This document shows, piece by piece, positions 34,728 to 47,289 of a stretch of DNA of 64,000 bases (within the stretch, counting starts at the first letter, position 1; every line of letters starts with the position of its first letter). Below the pieces are notes generated by a model. It was not told the origin of the DNA, searched no databases, and saw only the letters and a list, made by a program, of their open reading frames with translations. The DNA is from Paraspadella gotoi (taxonomy: Eukaryota; Chaetognatha). Both the position numbers and the translations under genes were made by a program. The DNA is taken from contig CM119270.1 of NCBI GenBank assembly GCA_051294375.1, positions 17,891,710-17,955,709 on the forward strand, read 5' to 3'.

Positions 34728-35702
34728 CTTGCGGTTTTCTTTTTCTTTCGAATGACGCTATCTGTCTGTTTCTTTCTCTATTCATTCTTAGTCTCTTTTC
34801 CTTATTATTATTTCTTTCCTTCCGTTTTTCCCTTCTTTTTCTTTTTCTTTTCTGTTCCATACATTCCTTTTTTTTTCATTTTCCCTTTTCCCTTTTTCAT
34901 TTCTCGCCATTCCTCAGATTTTCCCTTTTTCCTTTTTTCCCTTTTTCCCTTTTTCCCTTTTTTCCCTTTTTTCTTTTTTCTTTTCCCTTTTTTCTTTTTT
35001 CCCTTTTTTCCCTTTTTCCCTTTTTCCCTTTTTCCCTTTTTCCCTTTTTCCTTTTTCCTTTTTTTTCATTTTCCCTTTTCCCTTTTTCATTTCCCGCCAT
35101 TCCTCCGATTCCCCCCAATTCTCTTCATTAACCAAAAACCTCTCACTCTCGCTCTTTTCCTTTTCTTTCATCACGTTTTCCTCCCATTCTTCCTTTCCTT
35201 TCTTCCAATCGCTTCCTTCCTTTCTCACGTCCTCTTCACATTTGTTTCCTAACCTTTTTCCTTTTTTTTTTTTTGCCTCCACACGTCGTTACAAATTTCG
35301 TCTTTGACGAGAAGTCGCGCTGCTCGATTCGGTGAAAACCTTTTTTTTTTTATGGAACTAATTTACTTTCGCTCATTTTTGTTATAAAACGAAAAAAAAC
35401 TTAATTTTTGTAATCTCTGCCTTCGACTTTTAATTTAAAAAAAAAATAATAATTTGTTTTTCTTAATGAAGCAATAACGTAATCGGGAAAATTTAAAAAA
35501 TAACAATTTGCAATTTTTCATTAAAATGACAGACCATTAAGAATATGATGTGAAATTCTAGGTGCAAAAATCTATTATGGAAAAATTGACTCAAAAAGAC
35601 AAAAAACATAATAAAAATATATAAACATAAGAATTAAATGAGAAGTAATTGTTATTGTTTATAAAATAAAAATTCGTTGTGAAAAACTAAAAATTGTTAT
35701 TT
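34728..35702. other. (TTTTTCCC)n-rich pyrimidine tract then AT-rich sequence
   Basis: 34900-35060 is a degenerate TTTTTCCC repeat; CATTTTCCCTTTTCCC occurs near both ends (34878 and 35068). The frames over it are Phe/Pro/Leu low-complexity. From 35290 the sequence is AT-rich. No gene. Confidence 0.6.
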
Positions 35703-36411
35703 NNNNNNNNNNNNNNNNNNNNNNNNNNNNNNNNNNNNNNNNNNNNNNNNNNNNNNNNNNNNNNNNNNNNNNNNNNNNNNNNNNNNNNNNNNNNNNNNNN
35801 NNNNNNNNNNNNNNNNNNNNNNNNNNNNNNNNNNNNNNNNNNNNNNNNNNNNNNNNNNNNNNNNNNNNNNNNNNNNNNNNNNNNNNNNNNNNNNNNNNNN
35901 NNNNNNNNNNNNNNNNNNNNNNNNNNNNNNNNNNNNNNNNNNNNNNNNNNNNNNNNNNNNNNNNNNNNNNNNNNNNNNNNNNNNNNNNNNNNNNNNNNNN
36001 NNNNNNNNNNNNNNNNNNNNNNNNNNNNNNNNNNNNNNNNNNNNNNNNNNNNNNNNNNNNNNNNNNNNNNNNNNNNNNNNNNNNNNNNNNNNNNNNNNNN
36101 NNNNNNNNNNNNNNNNNNNNNNNNNNNNNNNNNNNNNNNNNNNNNNNNNNNNNNNNNNNNNNNNNNNNNNNNNNNNNNNNNNNNNNNNNNNNNNNNNNNN
36201 NNNNNNNNNNNNNNNNNNNNNNNNNNNNNNNNNNNNNNNNNNNNNNNNNNNNNNNNNNNNNNNNNNNNNNNNNNNATTTGCCGCTGAAAAAGGGGGCGTG
36301 GCCCGACCCATCGCGGCCTCTCGCGAGAAACCAATTGTTTTTTTGACCCGCTACTTTGTGTCTTCACCGAGTTTCTCACGTTGTACAGTTCTAACCTTGT
36401 TTTTACCGACC

Positions 36412-37350
<939 letters not shown>

Positions 37351-37369
37351 TCATAACCTCCATATTTCT

Positions 37370-37510
37370 TCTCGGCCCCAAAAACTGAAATCGGTCCGAG
37401 TTTTATCGCCCCGTTCGCTTCCTCCGCCGCCGCCGCCGCAGCCGCCGCCCCTGTCGCCGTAGCCGCCGCCGTTCCTGCCGCCGACCCCCCCCCATTCCTC
37501 TTCCTCCTCC
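37370..37510 (-). CDS. Possible Gly-rich coding segment
   Basis: On the minus strand one frame reads GGRNGGGYGDRGGG then a Gly run and SERGDKTRTDFSFWG, with G or C at most third positions. The N-G-G-G-Y-G-D-R-G-G pattern resembles RGG-type regions of RNA-binding proteins. There is no clear splice site on either side and the neighbouring sequence is a (CGT)n repeat, so it may be a diverged (GGC)n microsatellite. Family not assigned. Confidence 0.22.
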
Positions 37511-37556
37511 TTCTGCCCGTTAAGCGTAAATCGCTGGGGATTTTCTGGAAAATGCA

Positions 37557-37599
<43 letters not shown>

Positions 37600-37600
37600 A
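37557..37600. repeat. (CGT)n microsatellite
   Basis: Uninterrupted CGT/GTC triplets, about 42 bp. Confidence 0.95.
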
Positions 37601-37768
37601 GTAATCGTTCTCTTCATTCCGCCATCTTTTTTTTTTCATCTTGGATCACGTGACCGCATCGATAATCGTTGTCCTCTCTTCCTGCGAGGCGATCGATTTG
37701 AGAAGCGTTGGACCGAGAATTCCTCACTTAATAATAAACAATTCATAGTAGACAAACTTAAAAAATAA

Positions 37769-38032
37769 GGAATGAATGAGAGAATGAATGAATGAAAGAG
37801 AGAATGAATGAATGAATTAATGAATGAATGAATAAATGAATAAATGAATGAATAAATGTATGAATGAATGAATTAATGAATGAATGAATGAATGAATGAA
37901 TGAATGAATGAATGAATGAATGAATGAATGAATGAATGAATGAATGAATGAATGAAAGAACGAACGAACCAACGAACCAACGAACCAACGAACCAACGAA
38001 CCAACGAACGACCGAACCAACGAACCAACGAA
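37769..38032. repeat. Compound (GAAT)n - (GAACCAAC)n tetranucleotide array
   Basis: An AATG/GAAT array with AAAT interruptions (37769-37957) changes sharply into a CGAACCAA array (37958-38032). The frames over it give Ser-Phe-Ile-His repeats on the minus strand and are artefacts. Confidence 0.95.
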
Positions 38033-39511
38033 AAAGATTAAATTTATGTTGAAATCATAAATCACGCCGAGTGAGTCGGTGCCTTAATTCACACTTGTAT
38101 CCATAATTACTCTCTACAGACAGAGAAAACGCCTGGCGTTAATATCTCATAAATAAATCCATGTGGTTCCCGTTAGAGAGCGAAATGAAGGCGCCGCCGC
38201 CGGCTCAAGCGCATTTTGATTTTTTTCTCTTTTGCGAAAAGAATGAAAAATGAGAAGAAATAAAACATTTTTTTGTTCTCTTTTGTTGTTGCTGTTGTTG
38301 TTGTAAAAGGTCTTGTACAAGTCGTTGACTTTTGAATGTTCGTTGGCTGAATGTAAGAGGCGAATTATTTAGAGTTTTAGTATTGGAGTTTTTTTGGTAA
38401 CACTATTTTATAAGATAGCTTATTTATTAAATGAATGAATAATTTTTATATTGGTTGTACCAATTTCATAAGAATACGATAAGTATAACAACATTTCACG
38501 ACTTTCACTTTCGGTTGATCGAGTCTAATTGAATCTTGTTTAAAAAAAAAAGATTTTAAAAGAAAAAAAAACATTCAAAAATAGTATTGTATTTGTGCTC
38601 GCAATTTTCCGACTTCTTAATCGCGTATCTAGTCTCAGATAAGATTTCGACGACGACGACAATGACGACTAAAACAATAACAACAACAACAACGACGACG
38701 ACACAGACGCAGCCTAATTATCGCCAACGATTTCGATAATCTGCAATCGAATGTCCAGAGATCAAATGTGACACTTTCGTTTCATCCGTGTGATCCGTTC
38801 CCTTCACCCTTCACCCACTTTTTCTCAATCTATCCCCTCTTTCTCCAACTTCTTCTCTCTCCTGCTTTCTTTCCTTTTCCCCCCCACTATTCTTAGCTCT
38901 GTTTCCTTTCCTCCTTTTTTATTCCTTTCTTCCTCCTTTTCTTTTTGACACTTTTTTCTTTCCTTTCTTTTCTTTTCTCCTTTTAATTATCATTTTCTTT
39001 CTCCCTTTCCTTTTTGCCTTTTTTTCTTCTTTCCTCTCTTATCCTTTTTTTCCTCCCAATTAACCCTTTCTTCCTCCTTTTCCTTTCTTTCCTTCTCTCC
39101 TTTCTCCCCTTTTTCTCTCTTTTCTCCCCCTTTCTTCTTCTCTTTTTCCTCTTCCTCTGCCCAACCACTCCCTCTCTCGCTTCTTTTCGCGTCTGGGAAT
39201 ATTTTTCCCATTTTTCTCCAGTGACTGATTCTTTTTGGTCTCTGACTTTGAATTCAGTGGACAATCAACAATCGACAGTCAACAATCGGGTCATTGATCG
39301 ACAGTTGACAATCAACAATAAACGATGGACAGTCAAAATCGACAGTCGACGATCGACAGTAAATTATCGAGAGTCAACAATCAACAGTCAACTAACGACA
39401 GTCAACTATCGATAGTAAACAGCTAGAATCTAACTGTCAACTCTAGAGGCGAAGCGAGAGGGAAACTCGAGACTCCTCCACCAACGCTTTCATATTTTCA
39501 TATTCGCCCCA
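38033..39511. other. Non-coding stretch with a CAATCGACAGT repeat
   Basis: AT-rich up to 38640, then (CGA)n and (AAC)n (38648-38702), then a long pyrimidine-rich tract (38800-39180). 39259-39421 is an irregular array of CAATCAACA and ATCGACAGT motifs. No exon supported. Confidence 0.55.
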
Positions 39512-39678
39512 NNNNNNNNNNNNNNNNNNNNNNNNNNNNNNNNNNNNNNNNNNNNNNNNNNNNNNNNNNNNNNNNNNNNNNNNNNNNNNNNNNNNNNNNN
39601 NNNNNNNNNNNNNNNNNNNNNNNNNNNNNNNNNNNNNNNNNNNNNNNNNNNNNNNNNNNNNNNNNNNNNNNNNNNNNN

Positions 39679-40850
39679 ACGACGCACGCGCACTCGGACC
39701 ACAATAAACGGAATGGCAGTTTCGTGAATTATAGCAAGAGAAAATGAAAAAAAAATGTCGAGGGAGAGAGGAGAGACGAGAGAGAGCAGAGAGAGAGAGA
39801 CGGAGAAGAGAGAGAGAGAGAGAGAGAGAAGGAAGAGAGAGAGAGAATGAAATCGGCGAAGGGAGAGCCGAATTCTCAAGTGACGGAATCCGAACCGTCA
39901 TCTATAGTTGTAAAGAAACTGACAACGGAACGAACGACGATAGACGACGATGACGACGACGACGACCAGACTGCACTGCAAAAACGACCGTCCGAATAAA
40001 TCATCGGAATGGCGAGAGGACGATGACGACAGACGACGGTCAATAGTTTATCCGGAGTAGGGGGGCGGCACTGTTGGTCAGAAGTATTTTATTTTTTGCA
40101 TAATTTTTAAACATATATTCATATCATTTAAACTTTCGAATTCCCAAACACTCTTAAGCCCCGTTTGCGTCTATGTGCGCATAAATTCTATCATAGGAAC
40201 AATTTTATGTCAAATCATGAAATACCAATAATGTACCAAAAGACCCTCTTAGAGGTATTTTGTATGCCTGCGTATTAACGTAATCACATCAAAATTTAAA
40301 ATAGACGGTTATTTTCAATGAATTTAAAAAAAAAAAAGAAAATGATATGCAAAACAGTTTTAAAGTGAGGCTCGTTTTGAAAACAAATGATCAGTAACGG
40401 GGTTCAGGGACGAGACCCTAAAACTTAAAATAAAAATAGGAAATATTGGAAGAGGCCTTTTGGCTTTGCAACCTCTCGACCCGTCATTGCGGTAAGAAAC
40501 GTTTTCGTCATCGTTGTCGTCGTCGTCGTCGTCATCTCCTCCTCCTCATCTTCCTCCTCCTCCTCCTCCTCATCCTCCTCATATTCCTCGTAACATCGCA
40601 TCTCAAAGTCGCAAATTTTTTTTGTCATAAAGTTGTTTTGACTTTTTGGGTCGCGTCACGAGCCTCGTCGTCGTCGTCGTCGTCGTTGTTGTTTTTTGAT
40701 GTTTTCCTTCTCTTTGTTGTATGTTTGCGGCGCTTGTCTTTAATATAAAATTCCGATTAGATATAATACTTTACTAAGGTTTGTTATTTTAAGGCGGTCT
40801 ATTAAAATTCTGATTAAATATCGCTTGTAAAAAAAAATATCTTGACCAAA
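39679..40850. other. Non-coding stretch
   Basis: (GA)n at 39764-39845, CGA-rich sequence to 40040, AT-rich sequence to 40500, then (GTC)n and (CCT)n at 40514-40590 and (GTC)n near 40668-40686. No gene recognised. Confidence 0.5.
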
Positions 40851-41347
40851 TTCATCATCATCATAATTAACATCATCATCATTTTCGTCATCATCGTCAT
40901 CCTCATCGTAATCATCATAATCATCATCAACATCATNNNNNNNNNNNNNNNNNNNNNNNNNNNNNNNNNNNNNNNNNNNNNNNNNNNNNNNNNNNNNNNN
41001 NNNNNNNNNNNNNNNNNNNNNNNNNNNNNNNNNNNNNNNNNNNNNNNNNNNNNNNNNNNNNNNNNNNNNNNNNNNNNNNNNNNNNNNNNNNNNNNNNNNN
41101 NNNNNNNNNNNNNNNNNNNNNNNNNNNNNNTCATCATCATCATCATCTTTATCATCATCATCATTGTCATCATAATCATCGTCAACATCATAATTATCAT
41201 CATCATCATCATAATCATCATCATTATCATAATTATCATCATCATCATCATCATAATCATCATCATTATCATCATCATCATCATAATCATCATCATCATC
41301 TTCATCATCTTTATCACCATCATCATTCTCACCATAATCATCGTCAA

Positions 41348-41384
<37 letters not shown>

Positions 41385-41530
41385 TTGGTCGTCGTCTTCA
41401 AAATGTTCATAAAGTCCCACGTCGTTCTTGTCATCTTCGTCCTCGTCAAAGACATCGATGTCAAAAACATCGTCGCTGTCATCGTCGTCGTCGTCGTCAT
41501 CGGCGTCGTGGTCGTCGTCGTCATCGTCCA
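40851..41530. repeat. (ATC)n region with gap, source of an A-to-C copy
   Basis: Long TCATCA arrays with ATA, GTC and CTT interruptions, broken by an N gap (40937-41130). The open frames are poly-Asp, poly-Met or poly-Ile depending on phase and are not genes. A copy with A replaced by C occurs at 45695-46480. Confidence 0.9.
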
Positions 41531-42949
41531 CGTTTATATCGTCGACTTCACGTCTTCGCATAAACAGCAACTTTGACCTCACCTTTTCATTTTTCTCTTC
41601 CCTCAGCGAACTCNNNNNNNNNNNNNNNNNNNNNNNNNNNNNNNNNNNNNNNNNNNNNNNNNNNNNNNNNNNNNNNNNNNNNNNNNNNNNNNNNNNNNNN
41701 NNNNNNNNNNNNNNNNNNNNNNNNNNNNNNNNNNNNNNNNNNNNNNNNNNNNNNNNNNNNNNNNNNNNNNNNNNNNNNNNNNNNNNNNNNNNNNNNNNNN
41801 NNNNNNNNNNNNNNNNNNNNNNNNNNNNNNNNNNNNNNNNNNNNNNNNNNNNNNNNNNNNNNNNNNNNNNNNNNNNNNNNNNNNNNNNNNNNNNNNNNNN
41901 NNNNNNNNNNNNNNNNNNNNNNNNNNNNNNNNNNNNNNNNNNNNNNNNNNNNNNNNNNNNNNNNNNNNNNNNNNNNNNNNNNNNNNNNNNNNNNNNNNNN
42001 NNNNNNNNNNNNNNNNNNNNNNNNNNNNNNNNNNNNNNNNNNNNNNNNNNNNNNNNNNNNNNNNNNNNNNNNNNNNNNNNNNNNNNNNNNNNNNNNNNNN
42101 NNNNNNNNNNNNNNNNNNNNNNNNNNNNNNNNNNNNNNNNNNNNNNNNNNNNNNNNNNNNNNNNNNNNNNNNNNNNNNNNNNNNNNNNNNNNNNNNNNNN
42201 NNNNNNNNNNNNNNNNNNNNNNNNNNNNNNNNNNNNNNNNNNNNNNNNNNNNNNNNNNNNNNNNNNNNNNNNNNNNNNNNNNNNNNNNNNNNNATTAATT
42301 AATTAATTAATCTTTTATAGATACTACTTTAATCGTCTATAGTAGTAAGATCAAAATTTATATATATTCAAAATTACAAATAGTACATAAACCGTTTTTT
42401 TCATATTTCAAAGAATTTCCATTTTTCTCAACTTTCCTCTTTTTTTTTTCATTTTCCTTCATCTTCGCCAAGAGATTTTTTTTCATTTCCTCTTTAGGGA
42501 GAAAACAATTAATCATTTCTCTTCACCTTCTTTTTTCTAAAATTGGCTCTTTTCCTCCGGCCTTTTAGTTCTTACCCTATTTTTTTTGGTTTCCCGTCCT
42601 CCAGCTAATTCTTTGCTTCATCATAATCCACATCAATGCCGAGTCTTATTCCTCTTAAACTTTCTCCTCGGGTCCTCCCTCTCCCTTCTTCTCTAGTTCC
42701 TCTTCTCATTCGTCTTAAACTTCCTCCTCCTTCTCCTTCTGACCCTTTACCCTCTCCCTCTCCCTCTCTCTCTCTTTCTCTCTCTCCTCTTCCTCCGCCT
42801 CGTTCTTCTCAACATGAGTTCGTTCGTCCTTCGCACATCCCCAAGATTTCACTTCTTTAAACATATCGACTCTCTCTCTCTCTCTCTCCTCTCTCTCGTC
42901 TCTCTCTTCTCTCTCTCTCTCTCTCACTCTCTCTCTCTCTCTCACTACC

Positions 42950-43130
42950 CCGGCACGCCCAGAGCATCCGGCCTCGTGCGTGCGCGCCATCTCCGTCCGC
43001 CTCGTGTCTCGTGCGCGCGCGCGTCCTTCGCTGCGTGTACGGAAGCGGCCGCTGCGTGTGCGAAGTCGGACGCGTCCGAACGTGACGCTCCTCGCGCCAT
43101 CTTCGAGTTCGCGTCGTTTTTTTTTTCGGT
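42950..43130. promoter_or_regulatory. CpG-rich block, possible promoter
   Basis: Dense CpG and CGCGCG/GCGTGCG strings following a (CT)n tract, unlike the AT-rich surroundings. The minus strand holds GAAGATGGCGCGAG, an ATG in a good context. A CT/GA tract next to a CpG-rich block suits an arthropod promoter, but no transcript is identified. The noisy copy is at 48020-48200. Confidence 0.3.
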
Positions 43131-43737
43131 TTCGCGTTGACGTCTCCGTCGTTGTTACTATTTTTTTGCATTAAATACATAAAAACAAAAATAAAAATGA
43201 ATATTCATAAATACAATAATTCTTGGCTTTTAAAAAAGCGTATGAAAAACCGTGAAAAATATTCCTCGTTCAATTTTTCTCAATATATTTGTTCACTTTT
43301 TTTTTAACGTTTTTCCGTCGGGACTGATTTTTTTCCGCATTTGATTCTTAACAACATTTCTTTTCAAGGATCGGGACTCCACGACTGGCACTATTTCCCG
43401 AGAGCGCCCATTTTAGATTCTTAATCCTTAAACTGAATTCGAACTTTAACATTTAACTTTAATCCCTAACCAAAATTTTAACCAAATCCCTAACCCTTAG
43501 AACCTCATTGTTAAACTTAAAAAAGCAAACCTAATTCTGAATATAATTTTGAAATGCTGCGCAATCGGAAAAGAGGGCCCAACGACTTTTTTTTTCATTT
43601 TCTTCTCTCGAGTACAAAACGACGCTTAATCTAACGCGAAAGGAAATGTTGGCGCATGAGACGGAGCTACTTCCACATTCAAAGGAGGACTTGGCCCTCA
43701 AGGGCGCACGATGAGCATTAAGAGTTGGTAGCTCCCG

Positions 43738-43751
43738 GTTGCTATGGAAAC
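43738..43751. promoter_or_regulatory. X-box-like motif (RFX site)
   Basis: GTTGCTATGGAAAC fits the RFX X-box pattern RYYNYYATRRNRAC at all 14 positions. RFX factors control ciliary genes in animals. It lies in a non-repetitive stretch. The matching place in the noisy copy (about 48856) is disrupted. Orphan match: no ciliary gene is recognised nearby. Confidence 0.4.
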
Positions 43752-44723
43752 CCTCGGTCCGCCAGATTATTGCCAGCGTTATATGCGTTACGAGCAATTT
43801 TGTTGCTTTTTACTTTTAAATTGTACGCACGTTTGTACGAACAAACCACGATTAGATTAATTGTTTCTTTCAGTAAATCTGATTCTTTAAATTACAAACT
43901 TTTGTAAATCATTTTTCCAAATTCTTTTCGACAACATATTTCTTTTTTTTTCTTTTAATACAAAGATTTTTTCCCCCGATTTGTAGTAGTACGCGCAATT
44001 TTCTTTGCACTAAACAGTAAACACTCTTCCCATTTTGAAGGCAAAAAAATATTATTTTTTTCATTTCTACTATTTAGCCTTGTCTTTCCTATTATTTATT
44101 TCTCTTCTTTTTCATTCTCTCCTTCTTTTTCCATTTTTTCTTCTCTTTCCTTCTCTCCAACTTTTTCGATCTTTTCTTCTTTCTCATTTTCATTCTTCTT
44201 TTTCTTTATCTCCTCCTCATTTCTCCCTTTCTCTCCTTATCTCACTCTCTCTCCTTTTCTCTCCCTTTCTCTCCTTCTCTCACTCTCTCTCTTTCTCTCT
44301 CTCTTTTCTCCCCTCTCCTCTCCCTCTCTCTCTTTCTCTCTCCCTTTTTCTTTCTCTCAAGCCTCGAATCGGTTTTTTCGTATCTTTGCAATTAATTCTT
44401 CTTCTTTCCATTGAACAAGTATTGCGCCTAAGAATGTTTTATGAGTGCGCGAGTCTCAAGGCTCTTGGCGTCGTCGTCGTCGTCGTCGTCATCGTCGTCC
44501 TCGTAGTCGTTGTTCTCGTCACAAAAACCAATCAAATCTCGAGCACCAAGAAAAATCTTTTAACATTAACCTTGATTGGTCAATCTTTAAAACATTAAAA
44601 CATTGGTCAATTTAGACTCTCGACTTTCAATGATCTAGAAATTTTTGTTTCCTTTTTCTCATTTTTATTTTGATTGTGGTTTTTCATTTTAAAATTAATC
44701 GGGCTCCCTGCTTACAATACAAC

Positions 44724-44833
44724 TGGCTCGCCCCTCTGCCCGCTCTGGCTCGCAGCCCTGCCCGCTTTGGCTCGCAGCCCTGCCCGCTCTGGCTCGCAGC
44801 CCTGCCCGCTTTGGCTCGAAGCCCTGCCCGCAC
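44724..44833. repeat. 22-bp GC-rich tandem repeat
   Basis: Unit CCCTGCCCGCTTTGGCTCGCAG, shown here in part as GCCCTGCCCGCTTTGGCTCG, repeated about 4.5 times with CTTT/CTCT variation. The noisy copy is at about 49970-50095. Confidence 0.88.
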
Positions 44834-45694
44834 GGCCGAGTTGACCTCGAATTCTCAGAGTGAAACGCGAAGGAATTTTCACGCACGAAGTCATCGACGT
44901 AAAGAAGAAGTTGGGAAAAGGCTCAAGGTCGTTGTTGTTGTCGTCGTTGTTGTTATTATTGTCGTCGTTGTGGTTGAGGTCTTCGCCGTTGTTGTCGTCG
45001 TCTTTGTCGTCGTTGTCGTCGTTTTGTCATTGTTGTCGTTTTCCGTCGTTTTGGTCGTCGTCTTTGTTCGTCAATTGTCGTCGTTGGTCGTTGTGGTCGT
45101 TGTCAGTTTCGTCGTTTTGGTCGGTGGTCTTTGGTCCGTCATTTTCGTACGTTGTTCGTTGTCGTTTACATCGTTTTGTCGTCGTCTTTGTCGTCGTTGT
45201 CGTCGCTTTGCCGTAGTTGTCGTTGTCGTTTTCGTCTTTTGTTTGGTTTAATCTTATTTAATCTTTCATCTTGGTTGGTATAATCGCCGGCGACGATTTT
45301 CACGTCGCAGACAAGAAACTCGACTTTTTTGTTCTTTTGTTCGTTAGATTATCGTCTTGTCAAAACAGTTTGGTGTTTGTTTTCTTCTTCTTCGTCGTCG
45401 TCTTTCGTTTTTGATTCTTTCTTTTCTGTTTTTTATTCTTTTCATCAGAAGCAATAAAATCAGAATCTTCTTCCATTCCGTTGATTGGACTTTTTTTCGT
45501 CGTTGTTGTCGTCGTCGTCGTCGTCGTCGTCGTCAGCATCTTTTCTGTTTTTGAGTAAATCAATTTTTTTTTTCGTATGAGAAGAAACTCGTTTCAATTT
45601 GCGAATTATTATCGGATATTTTTATTTTTATTTTTCTGTTTCCACAAATGCCAATTGGTCTCGGAGTCTNNNNNNNNNNNNNNNNNNNNNNNNN

Positions 45695-46555
45695 CCTCAT
45701 CCTCCCCATCCTCTTTCATCCCCCTCCTCCCCCTCCTGGCGCTCCTCTTCCTCCTCCTCCCTCTTCCCTCTCTTTCTCCTCCTCTCCTCCTCCTTGTTAC
45801 TCCTCCTCCTCGTCCACCCTCCTCCTCACTGCCTCTCTCCTCCTACTTCTCACTGCCCCCTCCTCCTTCTCCTCCTCCTCCTCTCTCATCCTCATCTCCC
45901 CTCCTCCTCCTCTCCTCATCTCCCTCATCATCCTCCTCCTCCTGCCTCATCCTCCTACTCTTCTCCTCCTCCTCCTTGTCAATCCTCCTCCTCTCGTCCC
46001 CCTCCTCCTTCTCACTCCTCCTCCTCCTACCTCCTTCTTGCCACCTTACTCCTCCTTCTCCTCCTCCTCCCCCCTCCTCCTCCCTCCTTCTCCCCTGCCT
46101 CCTCCTACTCTCCTTCCTCCTCCTTTCCTCCAATCTTTCTCCTCCTCCTCCTTCTCTCTCCTCCTGCTCGTCCACCATCACTCCTCCTCCTCCTCCCTCC
46201 TCCTTTCCTCATCCTTCTCCTCCTCTTTGGGTCGCGTCGTCTTCCCCCTGTTCCTCACGCCCCATGGGTTCTGTTCTTTGTCATCTTCGTCCTCCGTTCC
46301 CGCCATCGCTGTCCACCCCATCGTCGCTGTCCTCGTCGGTCGTCCTTGCGTCCCCGTTTTCTCTCGTCGCCTTCCCGTTCTTCGCTACCCCGCCCCATTT
46401 GACCTCCCCAACTTTTTCCTTTTTTCCTTTCCCCCCCTCCAGCGCAAACTCGCGCTCCCTTTCGCTTTTCTCGCTTGGGCCTCCGCCTCATCGTAGCTCC
46501 TCCTCCTCTTCCTCCTCCTTCTCTTCTCTTTTTTTTCCTTTCCTTTTCTTTTTCC
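45695..46555. repeat. A-to-C altered copy of 40.85-41.61 kb
   Basis: CCT-rich sequence that matches the TCA-rich region at 40851-41613 with A changed to C. Example: GTCGTCTTCAAAATGTTCAT at 41391 against GTCGTCTTCCCCCTGTTCCT at 46236; then TCATCTTCGTCCTCGTC is shared. The long Ser/Pro/Leu frames are an effect of the missing A residues and are not genes. Confidence 0.87.
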
Positions 46556-47069
46556 ACATCTTCGCTGCAACTTATTCCCAAATTCAGACTTCTTTTTCAT
46601 AACCATAGATTAGCTCAAATATTTCTCTCTCTCTCTTCTCAGTGTTCTCTCTATCTCTCTCTCTCTCTCTCTCATCCTCTCTCTCTCTCTCTTCTTCTTC
46701 TCTCTCTCTTATCTGCTCTCCTCTCTCTCTCTCTCTCTCTCCATCCTCTTCTCTTCCACTCTTTTCTTCTCAGTCTGCTCGTTCTCATCTCTCTCTCTTT
46801 CCTCATCTCTCTCTCTTCTCCCTCTCTCGCTCAGCAGAGCCTTAAATATTCTTTCCGCCCAATTTTGTTCCCACTATCTATGCTCTCCGCCAGTCGGGAA
46901 GCGCCCATTGCATCCCACGCAACGCGAAGAAAGCAAACGCTCACAATTTGCAAGTCGCGTGTCTGCGGAGAACGGCATTTCCGAGAAAAAATGATCCAGG
47001 CAACAGAAATAAATAAATAAATATAATAAATAAATAAATATAATAAATAAATAAATTAAATAAATAAAA

Positions 47070-47104
<35 letters not shown>

Positions 47105-47289
47105 ATATAAATAAATTAAATAAATAAATAAATAAATAATAAATAAATTAAATAGAATAAATAAATATAGAATAAATAAATAAATAATAAATAAATAAAT
47201 AATAAATAAATATAATAAATAATTAAATAAATAAATATAAATAAATAAATAAATAATAAATAATAAATAAATAAATAAATAAATAAATA
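46556..47289. repeat. (CT)n and (AAAT)n tracts between the copies
   Basis: Normal base composition returns at about 46556. (CT)n-rich sequence (46622-46830), a short unique stretch, then degenerate (AAAT)n (47008-47289). By position this corresponds to the unsequenced gap at 41614-42293 in the first copy, so it may show what lies there. Confidence 0.7.

Larger units (their letters stand above)
42294..45669. repeat. 3.4-kb duplicated segment, clean copy
   Basis: Starts with (ATTA)n and ends at CGGAGTCT before a 25-N gap. It recurs in noisy form at about 47290-51055. Within it are (CT)n at 42760-42950, a CpG-rich block at 42950-43130, an X-box-like motif at 43738-43751, pyrimidine-rich sequence at 44095-44360, a 22-bp GC-rich repeat at 44724-44833, (GTC)n at 44466-44515 and a GTCGTT-rich zone at 44930-45240. 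I find no exon I can support. Confidence 0.9.

Noticed and set aside
40740-41582. Poly-Asp protein on the minus strand
   Set aside because: A frame through a (GAT)n microsatellite and an N gap, open in several phases.
43441-43505. CCCTAACC/CCTAACCC strings suggestive of interstitial telomere repeat
   Set aside because: Only two or three degenerate units in AT-rich sequence, with irregular spacing.
43531-43797. 88-codon minus-strand frame near the X-box
   Set aside because: No splice or codon support, and the frame is not kept in any sensible way; residue content is unremarkable.
45577-46602. 340-codon Ser/Pro/Leu open frame
   Set aside because: Spans a gap and the A-to-C copy of a (TCA)n region; no domain, no codon signal.
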